A DNA stretch of 64,000 nt from Ceratopteris richardii (taxonomy: Eukaryota; Streptophyta; Polypodiopsida; Polypodiales; Pteridaceae). The DNA lies in NCBI GenBank assembly GCA_020310875.1, contig MU260054.1, forward strand, positions 186,001-250,000, read 5' to 3'. Both the position numbers and the translations under genes were made by a program. Shown here piece by piece: positions 1 through 8,411 of the stretch. The first letter of the stretch is position 1, and every line of letters starts with the position of its first letter. The notes under the pieces were generated by a model. It was given only the letters and a program-made list of their open reading frames with translations, searched no databases and was not told where the DNA came from.

Positions 1-2
1 CT

Positions 3-959
3 AGTAAGAGGAAACCAAGAACATGGAAGGATACCAGAGAGAAGGCTAATCGCAAGTGGAACAAAAAGCTATCCGAGCTAGAAGAAAGTCTAAAAGATGC
101 CAAAACAAAAATAGAAGACATTGCATCTCAAAGCCCCTCGCATGCCGAAGCTCCATCCATTCCACCTCATTCCACCCCACCGCCCATTGTAAATAGACCG
201 CAATCAGGGTCTGTTCTTGCAGATCCAACCCCAGAAGGCTTGGACATGATGTTCAAGGCCTACCAGGCTCGTCTTCAAGAAGGGCCAATAGCTGCAAACT
301 TAGACAAGAGTTACCCTAGAGCAGACTTAGAGATTGAACGGATGAGAATGTGCATGAAAATGGTAGAACAAGCTCAAGCTATACTTGAGACTAGTCAAAA
401 GTTCAATCAGACAAACTCTGTCAAACCGGATTTGCATTTCCAAGGCTTACTAGAAAGATTAGAGCAGTTGGTAAACAAACCACAAATTTCTTTACCTCCA
501 CAGGCTCAACCAGTTATTGAAAGAGGAAGCTCACCACCAATGGGAGCTTATGTTCCTAATTCCACGGATGCTGGAATACCTCCTTCAATTCAACAATACT
601 CTCAAGAGTTCTTGCGGGAAATACAGGAAGAGAAATGGGCCAAGGAGAAGGGTAACTCCCCTCCTATTCCTGAGATTGATGATCTACATGATCAATTTCC
701 CCAAGACATTCCGTCTATCTATGGAGACCAAGCTGAGCAACAAGAAGATGAAAGATTAGATTTTGAATCTAATTCTTTACAAGAGTTGCCTCATTACACA
801 GGCCCATGGGAATCTGAATCTCTCCAGATCAGAGCTCCCACAATATTGGTAAGAAATGAAGACTCAGTGATTCCAAGAAACACTGATGTTGTGAAGAACA
901 CTAAGGTTCAATGTCATCTCACTGTGGAAGAGCTGCTCAAAGCAAAACCTGAGCTCTAG
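3..959 (+). CDS. gag: G1 gag, C-terminal part (open at window start)
   Basis: This frame is open from the first codon of the window, so the start lies upstream. It corresponds to the stretch of G2 and G3 gag that follows the zinc knuckles: a charged helical segment (KKLSELEESL), a proline-rich linker, then a conserved block beginning GSVLADPTPE. In G3 the matching words are KKMSELEESL and GSVLANPTPE. The remainder is acidic and leads to the sequence before the protease. The frame ends at TAG 957-959, in phase with pol. At that codon G3 has W, so the stop is most simply TGG to TAG, not a programmed gag-pol boundary. Programmed readthrough is possible but unsupported, since G2 and G3 read through this position. 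Confidence 0.85.
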   Translation, partial: SKRKPRTWKDTREKANRKWNKKLSELEESLKDAKTKIEDIASQSPSHAEAPSIPPHSTPPPIVNRPQSGSVLADPTPEGLDMMFKAYQARLQEGPIAANLDKSYPRADLEIERMRMCMKMVEQAQAILETSQKFNQTNSVKPDLHFQGLLERLEQLVNKPQISLPPQAQPVIERGSSPPMGAYVPNSTDAGIPPSIQQYSQEFLREIQEEKWAKEKGNSPPIPEIDDLHDQFPQDIPSIYGDQAEQQEDERLDFESNSLQELPHYTGPWESESLQIRAPTILVRNEDSVIPRNTDVVKNTKVQCHLTVEELLKAKPEL

Positions 960-3900
960 AATCATGTGAAGGATCAGGTTCCAGAACTTGAATCCAATAT
1001 GCCAAAAGTTGGCTCTAAGCAAAAAGTTCCAAAGATACCTCTCGACAAGATAGGAGATATGAGCGAAGGTGAAGAAGGTAACACTTATCTTCCAATCACC
1101 TATCAAGGTTACACAACCAAAGCAATCGTAGATTCAGGTGCCGGTGTTGCTATTGCGACCACCTCCTTGTGGAAGCGATGGGGCAAACCCACATTAAGAC
1201 CAACTAGAATGAAGCTTCAAATGGCAGATGGTCATTTTGAAAGACCTCTAGGATTGCTTGAGGGGATAACTCTAACCACTTGTGGTGTAGAGTTTGAACA
1301 TACATTTGCTATATGTGACTTTGAAAAAAATAATGTCTACGAGATGATCCTAGGAAGACCCTTCCTACGACAATTGCAAATAGTACAGGATTGGGGAACC
1401 AACTCCTTGTACTTACAGCACTTAGGGGTCACCACCAAGGTCAATCTGAAGAATTACACCTTCAGAGATGTACCACCCCTACAGTGGAATCCTATCCACA
1501 AAGCAAAAGAAGATTTAATCTCTGTGCAGTCTGGAAGTTCACCTGATCCATCATGGCTGCATGAAGATACTCACTTGTGGATGTGCAAGGTCGCAGAGGA
1601 AGAGGAAAAGCGCCTAAAAGCGAGAGAAGAAGGAACTCCCCCAGGAGATAGACCGATAAAAGACCCAGCCTATACACCGATGATATTTCCAGATGAGGAA
1701 TTTGAGCCTCATGGTTGGGCAGAAATCTTAGCTACCATGGACATTGCAGTCAATGAAGAACAATGGACACCTCATTGTGATGAGGAGGGTTATGATATTT
1801 CAGTGTTCATGTGTCAGCCCTTGTTGGAAGAGTGTGATCCAAGTGAGTTCATAGAAGAAGAAGAGAATGACGATGATCTAGAATCCATTGTGATGGATAC
1901 TTACTTTGACTCAGAGGAACACTATTTAGAAGACATAGGAGTGTTAACCCAAAAAGAAGAAGAACCCCTCACGAGTATCAAAACGATAAATTCAAAGGAA
2001 GGAAGTGAAGGAGGTAAAAAGAAAATGAAGAGAAAAGCAGTGAAACAAGAAGAGGAAGAATCACTGTTTGAAGTACCAGAAAATTTCAAGAAATATGAAG
2101 TGGAAGATCGAAAAATTTTGGTACGAATGCCTAAGAGAGAGGCCATTATAGGAGAAGCATATGACAATAAAGAAAAGACCAAAAGAATTGTAGTGACCAT
2201 TGAAGGGAACGAAGAACGATGTACGTACATAGGAGATGACCTAAGTGCAAAAGAAGAAGCAGAGCTTGTAGCTCTATTAAGGGAATATAGGGATGTGTTC
2301 GCATGGCACTATAGAGACTTGAAAGGAGTAGATCCAAAGATTTGCTCTCATACGATTCCGATGACCGCTGATGCCAAGCCCACCAAACAAAAGCCCTACA
2401 CATATAATGACAATTATGCAGCCAAAATAAAGGAGGAAATTGACAGGCTGATTGAAGCTGGATTCATCTATGAGATTGAGCACACTGAATGGGTGTCCCC
2501 CATTGTGGTGGTGCCCAAGAAGAATGGGAAATTGCGAGTGTGCATTAACCTTAAAAAAGTTAATGCCGCAACGATAAGAGATAGTTATCCACTTCCAATC
2601 ACCGAACATCTATTGGAGCGTGTTGCAGGCAAGGAAGTTTATAGCTTCCTTGATGGATTTTCAGGTTACAACCAAGTAGCCATTGCCCCCGAAGATCAAC
2701 ACAAAACGGCCTTTGCCACAGAATGGGGAATTTTTGCATTTCGTGTGATGCCATTTGGGCTCACCAATGCACCTACAACATTCCAAAGGCTCATGTGTCA
2801 TGTCTTCAAAGAGTTCTTGCGGAAGAGCTTGGAAGTATATGTGGATGACTTATGTGCTCATTCCCAACAAAGAAGATACCACATCCCTGAGCTCCGACAA
2901 ATCTTCAACAAGTGTAGAGATTATCGAGTGTGTCTGAACCCAGAGAAGTGTGTGTTCATGGTGCGACAAGGTAAGATCTTAGGTCACATTGTTTCTAAGA
3001 ATGGAATTTCAACAGATGAAGACAAGGTAAGAGCGATAGTAGAGTTGCCAAGACCAAGGAATGTTAAAGAGGTACAAGCCTTTATGGGTCATTGTGGATA
3101 TTACCGTAGGTTTATCCACATGTATGCCATCATAGCTAAACCTCTTTATGGGTTGTTAACAAATTTTGAGTGGAACGAGGAATGCGAGAATTCCTTCAAC
3201 GAGCTGAAAAGACGTTTGTGCACAGCACCAATATTGACTACTCCGGATTGGAGCAAACCCTTTCATGTCCATGTAGATGCCTCCAATCATGCAATAGGAT
3301 GTGTGCTAGCACAACCCACAGGTGAAGGAAACCTAGATTTGCCGATAGCATATGCTAGTAGGCAATTAAATGCAACTGAACAAAATTATACCACAACGGA
3401 GAGAGAAGGTTTAGGTATGGTATATGCTGTGAAGAAGTTTAGACACTATCTATTGGCCAATAAGTTCAAGTTTTTTACTGATCATCAAGCTTTACTATAT
3501 TTGGTCAATATACCTTGCAATACAGGCCGCTTAGTAAGATGGTTCCTCTTACTAATGGAATACGACTTTGAAGTTGTTGTCAGGAAAGGTAGAACCCATC
3601 TTAGGGCAGACCATCTTTCTCGCATCACTTCAGGAGAGCCACCGCAAGGAGTGTCTAATGAATTGCCCGATGCTTATCTGTTCAATTTAGAAGTTGTTCC
3701 TAAATGGGCAAATAAGTTGGTACCAGTCCTAACCTTTGGGCCTGCAAATAAAAATGTGAAAACAAGCGAAGAAGAAATTGTAAAATCACAAAAGTATCAA
3801 ATATTGGCCGGAAGTATGTACAAGCAAGATACCGAGGGCGTATTAGCTTGTTGTGTTGAGGACAACGAACATACTAGTTGGATGCAACAAGCCCATGAGG

Positions 3901-6785
3901 GACTGCTAGGAAATCACTACTCTAAACAACGAACATTGCAGAATCTAAAACGTTTAGGAGTGTATTGGCCTAGCATGGACAAAGAAATACAGGAGTGGAT
4001 CCAAAATTGTCCAGTGTGCCAGAAGAGACCCCCAGTGGAGCATGCCACTCTTTATCATGTGTCATTAACCCCAGATTGGAGTGCTCCATTGGTTGCGTTC
4101 ATGAGATCGGGAACATTACCCAATCAGGCTAGTCTGGCAAGAAAACGGAGCATGGAGCAAGAGGCTCAAGACTATGCCTTAGTAGGAGACAACCTATATC
4201 GAAGAGGCAAGGATGGTTACCTAAGACTGTGCGTTCATGAATCAGACTATTTGAAAGTCTTAGAAACTGCACACAGCGGTGCTGCAGGTGGACACTTTGG
4301 GCCTGACAGAGTAATTAAGACCATTTTATTCTCAGGACTTTGGTGGCCCACTCTTCATATGGATACACATACTTATGTGAAGAAATGTGACACATGCCAA
4401 CGTGCCCAATATCCGATAAGAAAAGATGAAATGCCCTTGAGGCCCATGATGGGAGGACGCGCATTCTCAAAGTGGGGTATAGACTTTGTTGGTCCTATTA
4501 ACCCCCCAGCTAGAAACTCCCATGCAGAATACATTATTGTAGCCACAGATTACCTTACAAAGTGGGTGGAAGTAAAAGCCACGACAAAGAATGATGCTCA
4601 AACGACGGCTAAGTTCTTATTCGAAAATGTGTTCACTAGATATGGGTTACCAATAGAGTTGGTTAGTGATAGAGGTACGCACTTCTTGAATGAGGTCATT
4701 GAAAATCTCCTTCAAGAATTCATGGTGATACATAAGAAGTCTGCCCCCTATCACCCACAAGCTAACGGACAAGCCGAGAGCACGAATAAGATCCTATGTA
4801 ACGTATTGACGAAACTTGTAAATAATAAACGCTCTGATTGGGACAAACAACTTCATCATGCTGTTTGGGCATACCGAGTGGCCTACAAAACGGTACTCAA
4901 TGCTACCCCATTTCAGATGGTCTTTGGACAGAATGCCGTGCTACCATTGGACTTCCTAATCCCAGCCTTGAAAGTAGCACAAGAGTACGAGTGGAATGGA
5001 CATGAGTTGTCTTCCAGGATCTTTGATCTAGAACGCTTAGGTGAGACGAGGCTACGGGCAGCAGCAGGCATTTATGCTGCAAAGAAAAGGCAAAAGGCAT
5101 ACTTTGATGCCCATGTAAAGGATAAAGGATTGAAGGAAGGAGATCTAGTGCTGGTTTATACGCTAAAGCAACATGCCCGCAAATTGGAGAAACGAGGATA
5201 TGGACCCATGATCATTAATAGACTCTCCACTAGCGGTGCAGTTCAATTGGCCACTTTAGAAGGTGATATCTTACCAAACTATATTAGTGGATGCCGAGTC
5301 AAATTATATCAAGAACCTCTTACAGAGGAAATGCTCATAAGACTCAACACTGCTAAGAAGCGAAAAGAAGAAGAGTTAAGGGTTAGAGAAGAAGCACAAG
5401 CAGAGGCTAGAGAGCGCATCAGAAGAAATAAGTTACGGCGGCTAGGCCTAGATGTCAACACAAAAGCTCCAAAATATCACATGGACATGTGCCAAAAATC
5501 GGGCATAACTACTTCTCGAATAATTGATCGACAGCCCTTTGTGACTATAGAGGTAGGACAGGGAAAGAGTGTAAGGACTGTGAGAGCATTGGTTGACTCA
5601 GGAGCAGCAACTAGTGCAGTTCGATTTTCATACTGCCAAGACCTGCAATTGGACATCAAGCCCATAGAAGCCTATCTCATAGGATTAGGAGGCGTGGAAA
5701 CACCTTGTTTGGGCGAGGTGGAACTTCCCATCTACCTTCAAGATGTTCCAATAAAAGTCAAAATGCTAGTGTGTCATGATGAGGACCTCACAGAACCACT
5801 TGTCTTGGGTCAAGACTGGATTTATGACCATGCTGTCAACTTGAACCTAAGGAGTCAACTTCTTCAAGTGTGGGTATATAATCAATGCATTACATTAGAA
5901 TTGGAGAATCGCATGCCCACTGAAACTGGCACCACACACTATCTTTGTTCCTCTAAGGCTAATCTTCTCGAACAAGATGTTGTAGATGTCAAAAGCTCTA
6001 TGAGCCAAACGGACGCAATCACGGAAGGACAGTCGCAAAGGCAAGATGAACCTTCTTGTTTTTTAAAGAGCAAAACATCCGTAGGAGCTCAACCTCAGAA
6101 GCAAGCAAAACAGTGCAAGACAGCCAGTCTATCAAATAGACAAAGAGCCCTCAAGAAGAAAGAAGTGTTGGGCATGACACAGATCTGGGTAAAGAAAGGT
6201 GTACAACCATCGATGTTGCCTCAAGGACTCCCACCCAACCAGATCGACCATGACTACAGAAGGACCAAGCACCTACGACAGGGTCAAGCACGAAGAATCC
6301 ATCAAATTTGGGTACCGAAGCTATCAATGAAGGCCGACCACAATCAGGTACAAATTTGGGTGCCTAAAAAATTAGCTACAGCTCAACAAGGGCAATTACA
6401 GATGTGGGTACCCAAGAAGCTCTTACACGTACAAAGACCTATGCTCCCCGCCATGCGAAAGGCCTCAACCAAGAAGCCAAGGAAAGCAAAGGGTAAGAAC
6501 AGAGCACAAGGACCAAAAGAAGCTAAACTCCACCCTTCTACAAAAAAAGGTAGGCACTCACCCAGGATATGGGTTTGGAAGCCAAAAGCACAAGCAACAT
6601 CCACAGAACCAAGGGGCCAACCACACTGGATACCAAAGTTTGGACTGCATCCAAAGAAGAACTGGCTTGAGGTGATCTCTACAGTACCAAACCCTATTCC
6701 AAAATGGATTCCAATCCGGAGGATTACATCATTTCAAGATCCGATAGACACCTCCAATCAAAGAATTCATCAAGTATACAAGTAA
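960..6785 (+). CDS. pol: G1 pol polyprotein: PR, RT, RNase H, two H2C2 modules, integrase, second retropepsin-like domain, WVPK tail
   Basis: Open for 1,941 codons; residues here are counted from 966. PR1: DSGAG at 56-60 and ILGRPF near 128. RT: conserved VCINLKKVNAATIRDSYPLP block and YVDDL near 625. RNase H: HVDAS near 768, TDHQALLYL further on. First H2C2 module near 977-1018 (HEGLLGNH, CPVC), second near 1103-1144 (HSGAAGGH, CDTC). Integrase core: D in WGIDFVGP (about 1172), SDRGTHF (about 1234), E in NGQAEST (about 1271), then a GPF/Y-like region. A second protease-like domain has VDSGAAT near 1543 and VLGQDWIYD near 1615. The basic tail repeats IWVPK-type motifs. No start codon is needed because the frame continues from gag; the first ATG is at 999. 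The duplicated modules recur in G2 and G3. Catalytic motifs look intact. Confidence 0.93.
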   Translation, partial: NHVKDQVPELESNMPKVGSKQKVPKIPLDKIGDMSEGEEGNTYLPITYQGYTTKAIVDSGAGVAIATTSLWKRWGKPTLRPTRMKLQMADGHFERPLGLLEGITLTTCGVEFEHTFAICDFEKNNVYEMILGRPFLRQLQIVQDWGTNSLYLQHLGVTTKVNLKNYTFRDVPPLQWNPIHKAKEDLISVQSGSSPDPSWLHEDTHLWMCKVAEEEEKRLKAREEGTPPGDRPIKDPAYTPMIFPDEEFEPHGWAEILATMDIAVNEEQWTPHCDEEGYDISVFMCQPLLEECDPSEFIEEEENDDDLESIVMDTYFDSEEHYLEDIGVLTQKEEEPLTSIKTINSKEGSEGGKKKMKRKAVKQEEEESLFEVPENFKKYEVEDRKILVRMPKREAIIGEAYDNKEKTKRIVVTIEGNEERCTYIGDDLSAKEEAELVALLREYRDVFAWHYRDLKGVDPKICSHTIPMTADAKPTKQKPYTYNDNYAAKIKEEIDRLIEAGFIYEIEHTEWVSPIVVVPKKNGKLRVCINLKKVNAATIRDSYPLPITEHLLERVAGKEVYSFLDGFSGYNQVAIAPEDQHKTAFATEWGIFAFRVMPFGLTNAPTTFQRLMCHVFKEFLRKSLEVYVDDLCAHSQQRRYHIPELRQIFNKCRDYRVCLNPEKCVFMVRQGKILGHIVSKNGISTDEDKVRAIVELPRPRNVKEVQAFMGHCGYYRRFIHMYAIIAKPLYGLLTNFEWNEECENSFNELKRRLCTAPILTTPDWSKPFHVHVDASNHAIGCVLAQPTGEGNLDLPIAYASRQLNATEQNYTTTEREGLGMVYAVKKFRHYLLANKFKFFTDHQALLYLVNIPCNTGRLVRWFLLLMEYDFEVVVRKGRTHLRADHLSRITSGEPPQGVSNELPDAYLFNLEVVPKWANKLVPVLTFGPANKNVKTSEEEIVKSQKYQILAGSMYKQDTEGVLACCVEDNEHTSWMQQAHEGLLGNHYSKQRTLQNLKRLGVYWPSMDKEIQEWIQNCPVCQKRPPVEHATLYHVSLTPDWSAPLVAFMRSGTLPNQASLARKRSMEQEAQDYALVGDNLYRRGKDGYLRLCVHESDYLKVLETAHSGAAGGHFGPDRVIKTILFSGLWWPTLHMDTHTYVKKCDTCQRAQYPIRKDEMPLRPMMGGRAFSKWGIDFVGPINPPARNSHAEYIIVATDYLTKWVEVKATTKNDAQTTAKFLFENVFTRYGLPIELVSDRGTHFLNEVIENLLQEFMVIHKKSAPYHPQANGQAESTNKILCNVLTKLVNNKRSDWDKQLHHAVWAYRVAYKTVLNATPFQMVFGQNAVLPLDFLIPALKVAQEYEWNGHELSSRIFDLERLGETRLRAAAGIYAAKKRQKAYFDAHVKDKGLKEGDLVLVYTLKQHARKLEKRGYGPMIINRLSTSGAVQLATLEGDILPNYISGCRVKLYQEPLTEEMLIRLNTAKKRKEEELRVREEAQAEARERIRRNKLRRLGLDVNTKAPKYHMDMCQKSGITTSRIIDRQPFVTIEVGQGKSVRTVRALVDSGAATSAVRFSYCQDLQLDIKPIEAYLIGLGGVETPCLGEVELPIYLQDVPIKVKMLVCHDEDLTEPLVLGQDWIYDHAVNLNLRSQLLQVWVYNQCITLELENRMPTETGTTHYLCSSKANLLEQDVVDVKSSMSQTDAITEGQSQRQDEPSCFLKSKTSVGAQPQKQAKQCKTASLSNRQRALKKKEVLGMTQIWVKKGVQPSMLPQGLPPNQIDHDYRRTKHLRQGQARRIHQIWVPKLSMKADHNQVQIWVPKKLATAQQGQLQMWVPKKLLHVQRPMLPAMRKASTKKPRKAKGKNRAQGPKEAKLHPSTKKGRHSPRIWVWKPKAQATSTEPRGQPHWIPKFGLHPKKNWLEVISTVPNPIPKWIPIRRITSFQDPIDTSNQRIHQVYK

Positions 6786-7008
6786 CATCAAAGCCTCGAC
6801 CAGCAGCAACCATGTGCCTTTGGCATAACCTTGTCGTTTGCACCATTCAGGTCATGCATTTCCAAAGTATGCATCAATATAGGGCCACCTTACAGGGCCG
6901 TGCATAGACACAATTGAGAAATCCCAGGCACATGAGACACAATTTTCACAGGCAAAATATGTTATTGATACTAACCTCTTTCTTCTTGTTTGCGGCCACC
7001 ATTGTTCC

Positions 7009-7039
<31 letters not shown>

Positions 7040-7770
7040 AGAAGACTATGTGCTTGAAAATGCTCATCAGCGAACTTCCAGCAAGGACATCCCTCAACAA
7101 AAAGGACAAGCAGAAGGTCAAACACCATAAGGGAACCACAACACGAAGAGATGAAGATCAACGGACCCTTCACCATGGTAAGACGTGTATGCTTCAACAA
7201 CACTATAACCATGATAGATTAGGAAACCTCTTCGTCAGCATACCCTTGAGCACTTAGCTCAAGACCCAATCTCTTGCACCATGCTTCTTGCCATGCATCT
7301 TCCAAGGACGCATACATAGGGCCACATTACAAGGCCATGCACAAGGCACATATTTTGCTCAACCCATGCACTAATGCACTTAACCATCATACATTATGGG
7401 TTACAAGTACTTGGCATGAAAACTATGAACGCCATCTTTGGAAGAATCAGCGGACATCACGGTGACCACTACAAGAACAGGCGAGCCATCCACCACTGAG
7501 AGTTGCTCAGAATCAACATTGCACACCTCCTTTGAGCAACTAGTAGTTTTGGAAAACTCACAAATGCACCATCCAGATGGAATACATGGCAGAAGTACGT
7601 ACAAAGAGACTACAAACTGCAAGAGATAACAGTGGCAAAGTGAAGAACCAGACAAACGACCAGGATACATTGGGAAGAGGGATCGCCCCTGTTGGACGCA
7701 AAGGATGCTACCTCTCAACGTACTACATGGAACGACCACTACAACAAGGGTCTGTCAGGGACGACAGACT
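6786..7770 (+). other. G1 3' non-coding region between pol and polypurine tract
   Basis: This stretch has no long frame and stands where G2 and G3 carry ORF3. Two imperfect copies of a roughly 75-bp segment are visible, at about 6838-6911 and 7275-7350, each with GCATnn(T/C)TTCCAA and a variant of ATAGGGCCACnTTACA. The second can be read as GPHYKAMHKAH, which matches the last residues of G2 pol (GPHYKAKHSAH). It is therefore probably decayed pol-tail sequence. A run of 28 A lies between the two copies. The block CTGTCAGGGACGACAGACTC just before the polypurine tract is shared with G2. Confidence 0.6.
7009..7036 (+). repeat. A28 homopolymer inside G1
   Basis: Uninterrupted run of 28 A about 220 bases after the pol stop, followed by a short GA-rich stretch. 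It lies in the interval where ORF3 is missing compared with G2 and G3. Confidence 0.95.
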
Positions 7771-7785
7771 CAAGAGGGGGGGGAG
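7771..7785 (+). promoter_or_regulatory. G1 polypurine tract (plus-strand primer)
   Basis: The purine run AAGAGGGGGGGGAG directly precedes the TGTTG start of the LTR. The same arrangement, G-rich tract then AGTGTTG, is found in G2 and G3. Confidence 0.9.
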
Positions 7786-8411
7786 TGTTGAAGCTCAAGG
7801 TCAAGGACAAAGCATGGAAGTGCATCAAGGAAGTGGACACACAAGAAGAAGGAGCAAGTAGGGAGCTCCAAGAAGCACCTGTCAAATTTTCAGAAGAAAT
7901 CCCTACAAAAATAGTGATTTTTATCACTAAAAACCATTGTAAATACCATTTTCCATTTTTATAACTCCATTTTGTTCAAGCCAAGGAGTCCTCGAGCTTG
8001 AGGAGTATTAGAACTACCATCCTACCAATTTTCATAATTTTTAGACTCCGTTTGAGCCCCCAAATAAGCCCTGGAACCTATTTTTTAACTAGGCCGGACA
8101 CTAGGTCTGGACAGGGCCAAAACCACTCAAAAACTATAAAAAGGGCTGGAGAGCTCATTTTTGAGGTTAGCTTGTTGTAGATTTCAGTTTTTTAAGAGAG
8201 CTCTTTGGAAATCGAAGCTTTCCTTTGTTCCACTCTTTGCTCTTACCTTGTGCGCGTGTGTGTGTATGTGTGTGCATGCTTGTGTGCTTTCACTCACGCA
8301 CTTGTGCCATCACTTGCTCGCGGTCTTCATACCGGTCCTCACGTCTCCACGGATTGACATTTATGAGGTGTATCTCCTCACGTTGGTACTCACCATTGTG
8401 CTAGAGTGACA
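7786..8411 (+). repeat. G1 3' LTR
   Basis: It starts TGTTGAAGC after the polypurine tract and ends GAGTGACA, with TG and CA termini and a length of 626 bp. It aligns with the G3 LTR through shared blocks such as CCGGACACTAGGTC-type sequence and CTCAAGCTAATTATGG-free ending TAGAGTGACA. A TATA box, TATAAAAAG at 8135-8143, is followed by GGGCTGGAGAGCTCATTT, also conserved in G3. The TG-rich stretch near 8250-8290 yields only spurious short frames. Confidence 0.9.
8135..8143 (+). promoter_or_regulatory. TATA box of G1 LTR
   Basis: TATAAAAAG about 350 bases into the LTR. G3 has the same box with the same downstream context, which supports it as the element's own promoter. Confidence 0.7.

Larger units (their letters stand above)
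1..8411 (+). mobile_element. G1: Ty3/gypsy LTR retrotransposon, 5' end outside window
   Basis: The internal region from mid-gag through pol is followed by a polypurine tract and one complete 3' LTR. The order protease, RT, RNase H, integrase is Ty3/gypsy, and no chromodomain follows the integrase. It is the same family as G2 and G3: gag-pol aligns along its length and the block just before the polypurine tract is shared. The base after the LTR is already inside the gag frame of copia element C1, so G1 inserted into C1. The left target duplication and the 5' LTR lie before the window. G1 has the best preserved pol of the three, with one in-frame stop at 957-959. It differs from G2 and G3 in lacking ORF3. 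Confidence 0.95.

Noticed and set aside
1922-2609. Minus-strand frames opposite G1 pol
   Set aside because: Shadow frames of a strongly coding plus strand; no family resemblance and no counterpart in G2 or G3.
3640-3900. Second (archaeal-type) RNase H as in Tat elements
   Set aside because: The stretch after RNase H leads directly into the first H2C2 module; I see no second DEDD pattern.
5100-5400. Chromodomain at the integrase C-terminus of G1
   Set aside because: The region after the GPF/Y-like motif is a basic, helical stretch and then the second protease-like domain; no chromodomain aromatic pattern is seen.
8161-8409. Frame of 82 codons in the G1 LTR
   Set aside because: It lies downstream of the TATA box in repetitive TG-rich LTR DNA and is not kept in the G3 LTR.
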